DNA from: Clostridiales bacterium 1_7_47FAA
GTDB lineage: Bacteria > Bacillota > Clostridia > Lachnospirales > Lachnospiraceae
Length of the DNA: 64,000 nucleotides
Reading direction: 5' to 3'
NCBI GenBank assembly: GCA_000155435.1
Contig: DS990260.1
Span: forward strand, 2,033,052-2,097,051
The notes under the pieces were generated by a model. It was not told the origin of the DNA, did not search any database, and saw only the letters and a program-made list of their open reading frames with translations. The first letter of the stretch is position 1. Each line of letters opens with the position of its first letter. This document shows, one piece after another, positions 8,094-17,135 of the stretch. A program made the translations under genes and the position numbers.

Positions 8094-9116
8094 TCACACC
8101 AGCTTCTGAACGGAGGTCCTTTCAATGAATTTCAATTCCAGGGCCTCGGTCCTTGCCCCGCCCCTCTCACCGGGCTGCTCCATCCGTTTCAGCAAAAGCC
8201 TGACCGCACCCACGGCAATGGCCGACGTATCCAGGCGGAAGCTGGTAATCCCATGGCGTTCAAAGGCCATGACATCCTCATCGCACTCCTCAAAACCGAT
8301 GAGGGAAATATCCTTTCCCGGCGTCATCCCATGGTTCCTGACAGCTTCCAGCATGCCTGTTGTCAGGGTGTTGTTGCCTGCTATGATGGCCGTAGGCGGT
8401 TTTTCAAGCCCAATCATCTGGGATGTATAGCGGATGCCCGCCTCTGTCTTCCAGCAGTCCTGTATGAAATACTCATCCCGCCACGGCAGCCCGTGCGCTG
8501 CCAGGCAGTCCCTGAAACCGCGGATGCGTTCCTCTGCAATCCCATGCCCCTCTGCGCCCACCAGGAATGCAATCCTGCTGTGGCCGTTTTTTATCAGATA
8601 CCCTGTTCCCTGATACAGGGCTTCGTAGTTCCGGTTCATGATGCAGTCCAGGGATGTATTCTCTTCAAAGTACCTGTCTATGAGCACCACCGGCTTCTCT
8701 ACCTGCTGCAGCCGCGTCAGTTCCTTTAAGGAGGTGGCGTCCAGAATGCCGTCCGCCATCTGGCAGATGGAGCTGCTTAAAAAACTGCATTCCTCATCTG
8801 CTGATTCTGTTGTATAGACCACCACGTAATAGCCGTATTTCTTCATCTCACGGATTACGGTGTTAATCAGCTGGGTGAAAAAATGATTGTCAATCACAGG
8901 GACAATCACCACCACGACCTGGCTCCTGCCGCGGACCATGGCTTTGGCCGTGAAATCCGGGACATAATGAAGTTCCTCAATCGCTTTCTGTACCCGCTCT
9001 TTTACCTCAGTATTAATCCATTTATAGTCATTCAGTACACGTGATACGGTGGATGGGGACACCTGAGCATACTCCGCCACATCTTTGATTGTGATTTTAT
9101 TCTTTTTCATGTGCAC
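8094..9116 (-). CDS. LacI-family transcriptional regulator of nucleoside salvage
   Basis: Sugar/nucleoside-responsive repressor of 340 aa. N-terminal helix-turn-helix and hinge are standard (ITIKDVAEYAQVSPSTVSRVLND, residues about 7-30), followed by a periplasmic-binding-like effector domain ending with the usual RLDTSAIAVGAVRLLL segment. The frame opens at GTG 9116 with AGAGGAA upstream; an ATG at 9110 is an equally possible start. A CTGAAA/TTTCAG palindrome overlaps its own -10, and a longer version precedes the phosphorylase operon, so autoregulation plus operon control is likely. PurR-like sensing of a purine is plausible but not shown. Confidence 0.9.
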   Translation of the reverse strand: MHMKKNKITIKDVAEYAQVSPSTVSRVLNDYKWINTEVKERVQKAIEELHYVPDFTAKAMVRGRSQVVVVIVPVIDNHFFTQLINTVIREMKKYGYYVVVYTTESADEECSFLSSSICQMADGILDATSLKELTRLQQVEKPVVLIDRYFEENTSLDCIMNRNYEALYQGTGYLIKNGHSRIAFLVGAEGHGIAEERIRGFRDCLAAHGLPWRDEYFIQDCWKTEAGIRYTSQMIGLEKPPTAIIAGNNTLTTGMLEAVRNHGMTPGKDISLIGFEECDEDVMAFERHGITSFRLDTSAIAVGAVRLLLKRMEQPGERGGARTEALELKFIERTSVQKLV

Positions 9117-9135
9117 TTTTTCCTCTTTTCCGAAC

Positions 9136-9160
9136 CTGAAATCCTTTTCAGTATAGCAAT
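9136..9160 (-). promoter_or_regulatory. Promoter -10 and LacI-type operator of the regulator gene
   Basis: Palindrome CTGAAA-TCCT-TTTCAG (9136-9151) partly overlaps a minus-strand TATACT (-10; plus strand 9150-9155). The arrangement fits autorepression. The -35 is poor. Confidence 0.6.
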
Positions 9161-9286
9161 ATTACCATATCTGACATTATTTTGCAAGAGGTGCGGGGGG
9201 ATATTCCAAAAAAGTAATACCAAACCGTTTCTTTTGTGTTACAATAAGGAATGGATATAAACCATATATGATTAGGAGGACAGATA

Positions 9287-9745
9287 ATGTCATACACATT
9301 AACCAGCGTAACAATCCGTACGGACAATACACCGGAGGGCATGAAAAAGATTGGGGAATTATGGGCCGACGTGGCAGGAGGAAAGCTTCCCATCCTATTT
9401 GACAGTGCACAGAACTTCCAGACGGGGATTTCCCCCATCTCAAGATACAGCAATTATGCAGGAGATGAAACCGGCGCCTACGACCTCTCCGTCATGGGAG
9501 TGACAGCGGACTTCTTCCAGCACATGGAACATCTGGTCAGCGAAGGCGTGTACCGCAAATATGACGAGGCCGATGAAAGCGGCGACATAGGCGCATGTAC
9601 CAGAAAAGCATGGGAACGCGTGTGGGCTGAACAGAAAAACGGCGGGATTGTGCGGGCCTTCACGATGGATTATGAGAGCAGCGTGCCTGCGGAGTATACA
9701 AAGGACGGGAAGGCCCATTGTTATCTGTATATTGCGTTACGGTAA
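9287..9745 (+). CDS. GyrI-like / AraC effector-binding-domain protein (tentative)
   Basis: Free-standing 152-aa protein without signal peptide or DNA-binding helix. Its pattern (TNxxPEGMKKIGELWADV, later YCYLYIALR-like final strand after a two-fold alpha/beta layout) resembles single-domain GyrI-like effector-binding proteins, which bind small cationic molecules. The ATG has TTAGGAGGAC six bases upstream. It is the only plus-strand gene in the first 26 kb and is convergent with the CPBP protease gene. The family assignment is pattern-based and could be wrong. Confidence 0.5.
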   Translation: MSYTLTSVTIRTDNTPEGMKKIGELWADVAGGKLPILFDSAQNFQTGISPISRYSNYAGDETGAYDLSVMGVTADFFQHMEHLVSEGVYRKYDEADESGDIGACTRKAWERVWAEQKNGGIVRAFTMDYESSVPAEYTKDGKAHCYLYIALR

Positions 9746-9760
9746 GGCTGCGGATGCTTA

Positions 9761-10690
9761 TTACTGGGGCGGCAGGAACTTTCCCTTTTTCCCACGGTAA
9801 TGCCACAGGACACACCCAATGGCCGCCAGGGTCACCAGGGTTGTGAACAGACCGCCTTCCGGGCCGAACAATCCGCCGTTTAGCAGGTTTTCCTCACCGA
9901 TGACCGTTGTGAACATCCGGGGCGTATTGATTCCGCTTACCTCAAATCCATATACAGGGCCTTGGAAATAATTCCAGGCAATGTGAAAGCCGATAGGAAT
10001 CCACAGCTGGTCCGTGAACCAGAAAAGAAGGCCAAGGAAAATCCCCACAAGGCAGATATTGATAAAGCCCAGAAGACTGAAATTACTGTTGGAGGAGTGC
10101 GCGATACCAAACAGAAGCGCCGGAAGGATCAGGGCCAGCCATCCAGGTCTGGCCTGCCGCAGGGCATCCATGGCATATCCCCTGAAAAAGATTTCCTCGC
10201 CAAATCCCACTGATATGAACATGACCAGATAACCTATGAGCCACGGGTCCAGGCCTGCTTTCCCAAAACTCATGGATGCATTGCCGGTCAGGCAGATTCC
10301 CGCGGCAACCAGCGTAATCATGACCATACCGATGAGAAGGCCCTTGCCCAAATCCCTTAACCATCCTTTACCGTGTATGCCAAGGTTTTTCCAGGATGAA
10401 TGGAAGCCCCATTTCCACAGGGCAAGCGGGAGGAATATGATGACCAGGTTCTGGATGCATATCAGGATAATCATATACCAATGGTCCGCCTGCCCCCTGT
10501 ATGCCTCCATCAGGCTGCCGTCCCCGTCCATGATTCCCAGGCTCATCAACAGGATCCGGAAGGCAAGGGAGAATGCCAGGGCAATCGCTACTATGATTAC
10601 AGGTATGACCATATCCCATATCAATACAAGACTGAGGAACTTATAACCCCATCTGACCTGTCCCTGCTGGTTCTTAAACGGATTTTTCAT
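9761..10690 (-). CDS. CPBP-family intramembrane glutamic protease
   Basis: Membrane protein of 309 aa with about eight hydrophobic segments. The Abi/CAAX signature is clear: EEIFFRG (two catalytic Glu and Arg, about residue 165), then a His in the segment GIAHSSNSN and an N-containing HIAWNYFQG near residue 235. Such proteins are membrane endopeptidases, in bacteria often linked to bacteriocin self-protection or peptide maturation. No bacteriocin gene is adjacent, so its substrate is unknown. It ends 16 bases from the convergent GyrI-like gene. Confidence 0.88.
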   Translation of the reverse strand: MKNPFKNQQGQVRWGYKFLSLVLIWDMVIPVIIVAIALAFSLAFRILLMSLGIMDGDGSLMEAYRGQADHWYMIILICIQNLVIIFLPLALWKWGFHSSWKNLGIHGKGWLRDLGKGLLIGMVMITLVAAGICLTGNASMSFGKAGLDPWLIGYLVMFISVGFGEEIFFRGYAMDALRQARPGWLALILPALLFGIAHSSNSNFSLLGFINICLVGIFLGLLFWFTDQLWIPIGFHIAWNYFQGPVYGFEVSGINTPRMFTTVIGEENLLNGGLFGPEGGLFTTLVTLAAIGCVLWHYRGKKGKFLPPQ

Positions 10691-10733
10691 CGTAATCTCC
10701 TATGCTGTCATTTATTTTCCTATCTGGAATCCA

Positions 10734-11591
10734 TCACATACCGGCCGCCGGGATACTGGAAGCCGTGGCGTACCGGTAACGCCATACGCTTGCCGGATAG
10801 CCGGTCAGGATGGAATATCCCGTCTTATCCACCAGATTTATGGTGATGGTCACATCATTATCAATGCAGTACCTTGAGAGTCCTTCGGCTGAATCGTTGT
10901 TCCCGGTGAAGTCAAAACTGTAAATCCTGTCATATTCAAAGGGCATCATATGGATTTCGCCTAACACCACACCTTTCCCATCAATGGCCGTGACCCCGTA
11001 CAGCCACACCTCATGGGCATCCAGGCTCAGGTTCGACTCCCCGCTTGGAAACATGAAGCAGTCCACTCCCCGGTCCATCACATAGCATTCCATATCGTGA
11101 TGAATCTCGTTCTGATACATGGGCCGTCCCTCATTGTTCATCCACATTGTTATCACTGCATCCTCATCCCCGCACCGGATGCCGCCCACCTCATCCACGC
11201 TCTGTCCAGGCCCCGGCAGGAACGCGCCGTCAGCCCCCACCTGATATCCGTCCGGGGTGGTTGTATCCGACAACATATAGCCGCGTCCATCAAAATAATA
11301 ATATCTGCCCTTAATCCATTTCCATGTACCTGCAGGATAGGTACCGTCGTCCTCCTCATACCACCTGCCGCCGGAGTCCTGTTGCCACTGTCCGGCATAT
11401 GAGGTGGCGGATGACATGGCTGTGGCGGTTGTAATGGCCGCAATGCCTATGGCGGCCATGGCTGCGGCTTTTAACGCTGCTGTCTTTGGAAAAGAATGGA
11501 ACGACCGCCGCTTAGTCGGAACTATTTTAAACTGCCGCCCTTTTGCCAATATATAACCAAAAGACGCTATGACTCTTTTCATGAAAATCAT
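10734..11591 (-). CDS. Secreted cell-wall-binding-repeat protein
   Basis: Protein of 285 aa with a long N-terminal signal region (hydrophobic AAAMAAIGIAAITTATAMSS, about residues 41-60) and then choline-binding-type repeats: GQWQQDSGGRWYEEDDGTYPAG and a WKWIKGRYYYFDGRGYM block, which anchor proteins to wall polymers. The last 150 residues form an unrecognised domain with no catalytic motif I can name. An earlier cationic, arginine-rich leader before the hydrophobic segment makes the signal unusually long; a GGGGGG ribosome site supports the ATG at 11591. Confidence 0.75.
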   Translation of the reverse strand: MIFMKRVIASFGYILAKGRQFKIVPTKRRSFHSFPKTAALKAAAMAAIGIAAITTATAMSSATSYAGQWQQDSGGRWYEEDDGTYPAGTWKWIKGRYYYFDGRGYMLSDTTTPDGYQVGADGAFLPGPGQSVDEVGGIRCGDEDAVITMWMNNEGRPMYQNEIHHDMECYVMDRGVDCFMFPSGESNLSLDAHEVWLYGVTAIDGKGVVLGEIHMMPFEYDRIYSFDFTGNNDSAEGLSRYCIDNDVTITINLVDKTGYSILTGYPASVWRYRYATASSIPAAGM

Positions 11592-11754
11592 ACAAATCCC
11601 CCCTGCCCTTTCCCGTCTGCCCTTTCCTGCATTTCACTGTGGATACCCTTGCCAAACCTTAAGTACATCCAGTATACCATAATCTACCGGCACTTTACAG
11701 GGGCTGATTGCTTTCATTCTTTTCTCTGGCCATCCAATCCCTTCACACCAAAAA

Positions 11755-11814
11755 TACTCAATTATGAAATCATGCCATCATGAGCATTCTATCATAATTG
11801 AGTACATCTATGTA
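11755..11814 (-). terminator. Terminator of the sugar-acid TRAP operon
   Basis: Perfect 13-bp arms TACTCAATTATGA (11755-11767) and TCATAATTGAGTA (11802-11814) enclose a smaller TCATG-CCAT-CATGA hairpin. On the minus strand the structure ends in TATTTTTGG, 46 bases after the hydroxyacid dehydrogenase stop. A-T rich stem, so termination strength is uncertain. Confidence 0.7.
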
Positions 11815-11859
11815 ATTTGGTTCCATACTGATTGTCGGGTTCCTGTTACCCGTTATCGG

Positions 11860-12819
11860 TTAAAGGTTCACCACATTCTGCGGCTTCCCATCCACAAACT
11901 TCCGCAGGTTATCCACCGCAATGTCCATCAGCCTCTGCCTGGATTCCCTGGGTGCCCAGGCAATGTGGGGTGTGATGATCATGTTTTTAGCTCCCATGAG
12001 GGGATTGTCCTCCCTGATGGGTTCTGAGGAAACCACATCCACGGCTGCCCCGCTTACTTTTCCACTGTTTAACGCTTCTTTTAAGTCTTCCTCCACAATC
12101 AGGGGACCTCTCGAGGTATTAAGGATCTTCACCCCATCCTTCATCTTTGCAATGGTGTCTTTGTTGATAATCCCCTCTGTGGACGGGAACAGCGGGCAGT
12201 GAAGGCTGATTACATCCGACTCAGCCAGCAGCCGGTCCAGGGATACGTATCTGCATTTCTCCGTTTCCAGGGCCTTGTCGGGGTATTCATCAAAGGCAAG
12301 GACCTTCATCCCAAAAGCCTGGGCGATTTCCGCTGTCCTCCGGCCGATTCTTCCGAATCCGATGACTCCGAAGTTCTTGCCTGCCAGCTCCACCAAAGGA
12401 TGTTTCCAGAAACACCAGTCCTGGTTATTGCTCCATTCCCCTGCCTTCACGCAGTTGGAATGTTCATCCACATGGTGGCATAGTTCCAGAAGAAGGGCCA
12501 TGGTATACTGGGCCACCGCGTCTGTTCCATAGGAGGGGATATTGGAAACCACAATCCCCTGTTCCTTGGCAGCCTCCGTATCAATCACATTATAACCCGT
12601 GGCCAGGACACCGATAAACTTCATGTCCGGGCACTTATGTATGGTCTCTGCCGTAATAGGCGTCTTATTGGTGTACACGGCCTGGGCATCCCCAATCCGC
12701 TCCACCACTTTTTCCTCCGGGGTCCTGTCATACACGGTCAGGGAACCGAGGGCCTCAAGCCCCTCCCAGCTTAAATCCCCGGGATTTTCTGTGTATCCAT
12801 CTAAAACAATAATTTTCAT
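11860..12819 (-). CDS. D-2-hydroxyacid dehydrogenase (glycerate dehydrogenase / hydroxypyruvate reductase type)
   Basis: NAD(P)H-dependent reduction of a 2-oxoacid, probably hydroxypyruvate or tartronate-semialdehyde-derived acid, to the D-hydroxyacid. Nucleotide-binding GxGxxG (GFGRIGRRTAEIA, about residue 150), catalytic Arg in NTSRGPLI, Glu after DVVSSEP, and His in ITPHIAWAP are present; 319 aa is normal. Last gene of the operon, 22 bases beyond the aldolase. Coupled with the glycerate kinase gene some 8 kb away, it would channel a C3 product of aldol cleavage into glycolysis. Confidence 0.88.
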   Translation of the reverse strand: MKIIVLDGYTENPGDLSWEGLEALGSLTVYDRTPEEKVVERIGDAQAVYTNKTPITAETIHKCPDMKFIGVLATGYNVIDTEAAKEQGIVVSNIPSYGTDAVAQYTMALLLELCHHVDEHSNCVKAGEWSNNQDWCFWKHPLVELAGKNFGVIGFGRIGRRTAEIAQAFGMKVLAFDEYPDKALETEKCRYVSLDRLLAESDVISLHCPLFPSTEGIINKDTIAKMKDGVKILNTSRGPLIVEEDLKEALNSGKVSGAAVDVVSSEPIREDNPLMGAKNMIITPHIAWAPRESRQRLMDIAVDNLRKFVDGKPQNVVNL

Positions 12820-12840
12820 GCTTCCTCCTGAGACATTGAC

Positions 12841-13641
12841 TTATAATAAATCCGCCATTTTACGGAGCCTGGCTCCTTCTTCCACCCAATATTTCCTTAG
12901 GACCTTAAACTGGTCGCCTAATGAAAAATGTTTCACACCTAAATCAATGTAATACTGCGCTTCTTCCGGTGATTGGATTTCGCATCTTGGGCTTACCCCA
13001 TACTTTTGCGCGGCTGCAATCATCTTTCGTTCGGCAGCTTTGTATTCCGCCTCATATTCATCCCGGTCTTTTCCAAGACTCATGGAGTAATCAGATGGCC
13101 CGAACTGAACCATATCCACACCTGGAATCGCGCAGATTTCCTCAATATACTCCATGGTCTCCGCCTTTTCAATCATAAATGCAAGGACAATCTCATCCAG
13201 TCTTTTAGCATGCTCCAATTGGGAGATATGCGTCTGAGCACCTATGAACCTTCTATTGGGATACCCGAACCTGCCTTCTCCCATCCGGTCCGGCTTTATC
13301 AAACGTATGGACTCTCTTACCTCATCCGGTGTGTGGTGATCTGCAAAAAGGATGGCCTGAAACCCAGCGCCTACTGCTTTTTGGGCAACATACCCCCGAT
13401 TTTGGAAGTCCACTTTTATCATGCTTCCCATACCATGCAGCTCTGCGGCTCTTGCAACATTCTCTAAATCACTCTGCGTTAAAGGTGTGTATTCTGCCAC
13501 TAATTCAATATAATCAAAATTATCAGTTGTTCCTACAAGCTCCGTATATAAGGGCCAGGAACTCCACAGCCGGGTAGATGTGGTGGGATTTCCTTTCAGC
13601 AGCAAAGCCCGTATTTTATTATCTTTCATACATTTATCCAC
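12841..13641 (-). CDS. HpaI/HpcH-family aldolase with Tyr in place of the usual active-site His
   Basis: Class II aldolase fold that cleaves or makes 2-oxo acids with pyruvate or hydroxypyruvate as one product. The metal site is visible: MIEKAETMEYIEEI (Glu) and FGPSDYSMSLG (Asp), matching the QIE...GPADLS signature. In the N-terminal part the expected DxEH motif reads VAEY, so the catalytic His of HpaI appears as Tyr. Start taken as GTG 13641, with AAAGGA upstream and overlap with the kinase stop; ATG 13629 is the alternative. Located between an FGGY kinase and a hydroxyacid dehydrogenase, so the substrate is probably a phosphorylated or free keto-sugar acid. Confidence 0.82.
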   Translation of the reverse strand: MDKCMKDNKIRALLLKGNPTTSTRLWSSWPLYTELVGTTDNFDYIELVAEYTPLTQSDLENVARAAELHGMGSMIKVDFQNRGYVAQKAVGAGFQAILFADHHTPDEVRESIRLIKPDRMGEGRFGYPNRRFIGAQTHISQLEHAKRLDEIVLAFMIEKAETMEYIEEICAIPGVDMVQFGPSDYSMSLGKDRDEYEAEYKAAERKMIAAAQKYGVSPRCEIQSPEEAQYYIDLGVKHFSLGDQFKVLRKYWVEEGARLRKMADLL

Positions 13642-15007
13642 GTTTTATTTTCCTTTCATCAGACAATGAATCCTCTTGTTTTTCCTGGCATTCCAAGGCC
13701 AGTCTCAAAATCCCTTCTATGGCTTCATCCGGTATAGGGGAAAGCCTCCAGGGTTTTCCTGACACACGTCCGATAGCCTCACATAATTCCGGTGTTTTCC
13801 AGTTTACCCCGCCCGCACAGATAATCTGTTTTATATCACAGGGCCTCATGCCTAATTTTTGAATATAGTGCCAGTAGGTTTGAGCCATATTATTCAGTGC
13901 CGATGCAAAAACCGTATCTATGTGGAAGTTATCCTGTGTTATCCCTTCTATCCTGCCCCCATTCCCAAAATGGGGGTTTTTATAAAAATTCGGACTAACC
14001 ACCAGTTCTTTATCCACATGCAGTTTTTTAGAGTGGATATTCTCCCATATTTTTTGCGTATCCAGATTAATACCAGAAAATTCCTTTGCAATCTCCTTAA
14101 TAAAATCAACTAAAACCCCAAGGTTCCTGCCTCCCGGCATATTCGATATCGTGTATAAATACGCCCCCTTAAAAAATGGCCTGATTTCGTAATCCCCAGA
14201 TATGAATTCCGGGGAATACCGTATGACCTGGGAAGCTGTGGCTGTGTTAACCACAATATCATTCTCCTTTATACCGCTGCCAAGAACTGCTACCTGCATA
14301 TCTCCATAGTCCGGATAAACCTTTAGTTTACATCCATTGGATTCATAGAATCCGCAGATTTCATAATCATCAGACGCCAGTTCAGGAAGTCCCATCTCAT
14401 CCAAACCTAATCTTTGCAGCAATACTTCATTTACAGAGCGATGCTTAACATCCAAATAACCAATGGGTGCCGCACTGCTTATATGCGTGATATTCCTGCC
14501 AGACATCACATGGATCAGATAAGAACCCAACGTATATAAAGTCCCGTTCCTGGGTATATCTTTGTCCTCGCAAAGCCTTGCGTAAAGATTGCATATCCCA
14601 AGGGATGGCTTAAAATAAACCCCATTACAGATCATATCCTCTTCCGGTATGAGAGCGCACATATAATCCAGGTAAGTCTGTTGCGAACCGGGTCTTAAAT
14701 CAAGGCACCTCATATCCTGCCAGGAAACATAATAGTCCTGCTGATTAGGGAGTGAATATACAAAACCATGCATTTGGGCAGATAGGATAATCCCCTCAAT
14801 ATCCTTATATCTGTTCGTATATTCGTTAATGAGGCTGAAAACGATATCTACTATTTTATCCATGGATATCTCAAAGGTATGGTGATTCTTCCTCATCTCT
14901 TTTGGCGGCGTATCCCTGTATGCCTGTTCAACCACCTTATGCGCAACAGCATCCACTAAAACAGCTTTAATATAACTGCTTCCTAAGTCAATACCAATGT
15001 AATTCAT
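13634..15007 (-). CDS. FGGY-family carbohydrate kinase
   Basis: ATP-dependent kinase of 457 aa that phosphorylates a sugar or keto-sugar acid. N-terminal ATP-binding start MNYIGIDLGSSYIKAVLVD, middle motif YGDMQVAVLGSG, and C-terminal ICAGGVNWKTPELCEAIG segment match FGGY members (xylulokinase, LyxK, sedoheptulokinase). Its place next to a YiaK-like reductase and TRAP genes resembles L-xylulose kinase LyxK of the E. coli yia operon. The exact sugar cannot be deduced. Starts 25 bases downstream of the FadR-type gene and overlaps the aldolase by eight bases. Confidence 0.85.
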   Translation of the reverse strand: MNYIGIDLGSSYIKAVLVDAVAHKVVEQAYRDTPPKEMRKNHHTFEISMDKIVDIVFSLINEYTNRYKDIEGIILSAQMHGFVYSLPNQQDYYVSWQDMRCLDLRPGSQQTYLDYMCALIPEEDMICNGVYFKPSLGICNLYARLCEDKDIPRNGTLYTLGSYLIHVMSGRNITHISSAAPIGYLDVKHRSVNEVLLQRLGLDEMGLPELASDDYEICGFYESNGCKLKVYPDYGDMQVAVLGSGIKENDIVVNTATASQVIRYSPEFISGDYEIRPFFKGAYLYTISNMPGGRNLGVLVDFIKEIAKEFSGINLDTQKIWENIHSKKLHVDKELVVSPNFYKNPHFGNGGRIEGITQDNFHIDTVFASALNNMAQTYWHYIQKLGMRPCDIKQIICAGGVNWKTPELCEAIGRVSGKPWRLSPIPDEAIEGILRLALECQEKQEDSLSDERKIKRG

Positions 15008-15031
15008 CTGGTTTTCTCTCTTATCCCAAAA

Positions 15032-15730
15032 CTACTTCCGTTCACATTCTTCAGACTGAGCATGTTCAAGCACTCTTAATAAATCCTTCATTGCCGCATC
15101 CTGCACATGATATCCCATAAATTCAATCACTTCAGGGTTTTTATCCATTAACATCTGGGCAATCTTATTGTGGGATTCATAATTTCCATGTTCATTCATA
15201 TCCGGGTCCAGTGAAGCATTAAAATGAACAATGGTTGACAACATAGGCGCAATGGTACGCCTGCATTGTATCAGTGATATATTCTCTGTCATCTGGAAAA
15301 TCTGGTCATGAAAACTTTCATTCAGTTCCACTAAAAGAAGCCGCCTTTTGTCCCGGTCTTCTTCCTGCAGGGCCGAATAGAAACCACCTACAATATGAAG
15401 CAGTTTTGTAAAATCATTATTTTTCTTATTAATAATCAATCTGCATGCTTCACATTCCAAAATGCTTCGCGTCAGACATAAATCCTCTATATATTTTTTG
15501 TCAATGGTCCTTAACTCTTTTCTCCCATTATCCTTCATTTCCAGCAGCCCATCTGAAATAAGTTCCTGGAACGCGGCTCTTACAGAGCTTCTTGATACGC
15601 CATATTTCTTAGCTATTTCTGCCTCACTTATGGATTGCCTGTTTTTGTATTTCCCCAGAAAAATGTCCTCTCGCATTCCCGCAAGCACTGTTGCAACCGT
15701 GTACTGCCGTTCAAATTCTTTTGCGTTCAT
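15032..15730 (-). CDS. FadR-subfamily GntR regulator of the TRAP operon
   Basis: Winged-helix repressor (KKYGVSRSSVRAAFQELISDGLLEM, residues about 40-64) with an all-helical FCD-type effector domain containing His residues that usually hold a metal and a carboxylate ligand. ATG 15730 (232 aa) has GGAAGACG in front; the longer frame from 15778 lacks support. Encoded inside the operon between the TRAP large permease and the kinase. Candidate binding sites are the GTCGACAA-like repeats at the operon promoter (20151-20218). Confidence 0.85.
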   Translation of the reverse strand: MNAKEFERQYTVATVLAGMREDIFLGKYKNRQSISEAEIAKKYGVSRSSVRAAFQELISDGLLEMKDNGRKELRTIDKKYIEDLCLTRSILECEACRLIINKKNNDFTKLLHIVGGFYSALQEEDRDKRRLLLVELNESFHDQIFQMTENISLIQCRRTIAPMLSTIVHFNASLDPDMNEHGNYESHNKIAQMLMDKNPEVIEFMGYHVQDAAMKDLLRVLEHAQSEECERK

Positions 15731-15848
15731 ATTTATACGTCTTCCTTTCATCTGCCCTAAGCACAATACCGGTCCCAAACCTCTGCATTGTGGCGGCGGG
15801 AATATTCCTAACTCGTATTATATCATTAAAAACGGAAGAAGACTATAT

Positions 15849-17135
15849 TTAACCCCCCAGGCTCATCATTGACGGAAGCAATGTGCTGAGCTGCGGAAAA
15901 ATTACAAGAATTGCCAGCGTTACCACCAGAAGGATATACCATGGTCCCAATGCTTTTATCAGTCTCGTCATCGATATCTGTCCTACCTTTGATACTGCGA
16001 ACAGACAAGTCCCAAACGGCGGGGAAATCACGCCAATCATAAGATTAAATACCATAACAATACCAAAATGGATAGGATTGATTCCATAGGCCACCGCCAT
16101 CGGAAATACAATAGGTGTCAGGATTGTAATGGCACTCACAGTCTCCATGAACATTCCGATTATCAGGAACGCGATATTAAATAAAATCCAGAATATCCAT
16201 TTACTGTGGATCAGTCCCATCAAATAGCCAACCATTGTCTGAGGTATATTTGCACGTATCAAAGTACTTCCAAAAAAAGTTGATACTGCCAGCAGGATAC
16301 AGATAGGACCAGAATCAATCACGGTTTCCCTCAGCACCTGCCAGAAGGATTTCCATGTAATTGCCTTATAAACCACAACACCTAGGAAAGCGGCATATGT
16401 AACACAGACCGCAGCGGCCTCTGTAGGCGTGCAGATACCTGTATAAATACCCAAAATAATGATAACAGGCGTAAAACATGGTAATATTCCGTCTTTTAAT
16501 ACGGTAAATGTATCCTTCCAGGAAATGAATTTATCTCTCGGATAGTGACGTTTCACAGCATACATTGAAACAAGCGCCGCCATACACAGAGCTATGACAA
16601 TTCCTGGTATGACCCCTGCAACCAGAAGCGCCCCCACTGAAGCTCCCGAAACCATTCCATACACAATCAAAGGCATGCTTGGTGGTACAATAGGCCCTAA
16701 AGTTGAGGATGTGGACGTGATTGCACATGAAAAATCCCTGTCATACCCTGCATCATCCATTGCTTTGATTTCAATCTGTCCAAGGCCTGCCGCATCTGCA
16801 ATTGCAGTTCCGGACATTCCGGCAAAAATAAATGATGCCAGTATATTCACATGACCAAGGCCTCCCGGAATACCGCCTACAATTGCCCTGGCTGCCTTAA
16901 AAAGCCGGTCCGTGATTCCGCAGGAATTCATTAATTTGCCAGCAAACAGAAACAGTGGGATGCAAAGGATTGTAAAGCTGTTCACACCTCCAATCATATT
17001 CGATGTTATACTCATCCATTTAATTCCTGTGCTTAAATGCATAATAACCACGCCGGATATTGCAATCGCGTATGGAACCGGAAAACCTATAAGAAATAAA
17101 ACCACCAAAACCAACATCCCTATAATCGGGTTCAT
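15849..17135 (-). CDS. dctM: TRAP transporter large permease DctM
   Basis: The 12-helix channel-forming subunit of a sodium-coupled TRAP uptake system, 428 aa, family length. Opening MNPIIGMLVLVVLFLIGFPVPYAIAISG and the conserved interior FIFAGMSGTAIADAAGLGQIEIKAM (residues about 90-115) are diagnostic. The start overlaps the small-permease stop (ATGA) with a GGGGGG ribosome site. Neighbours indicate import of a sugar acid. Confidence 0.95.
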   Translation of the reverse strand: MNPIIGMLVLVVLFLIGFPVPYAIAISGVVIMHLSTGIKWMSITSNMIGGVNSFTILCIPLFLFAGKLMNSCGITDRLFKAARAIVGGIPGGLGHVNILASFIFAGMSGTAIADAAGLGQIEIKAMDDAGYDRDFSCAITSTSSTLGPIVPPSMPLIVYGMVSGASVGALLVAGVIPGIVIALCMAALVSMYAVKRHYPRDKFISWKDTFTVLKDGILPCFTPVIIILGIYTGICTPTEAAAVCVTYAAFLGVVVYKAITWKSFWQVLRETVIDSGPICILLAVSTFFGSTLIRANIPQTMVGYLMGLIHSKWIFWILFNIAFLIIGMFMETVSAITILTPIVFPMAVAYGINPIHFGIVMVFNLMIGVISPPFGTCLFAVSKVGQISMTRLIKALGPWYILLVVTLAILVIFPQLSTLLPSMMSLGG

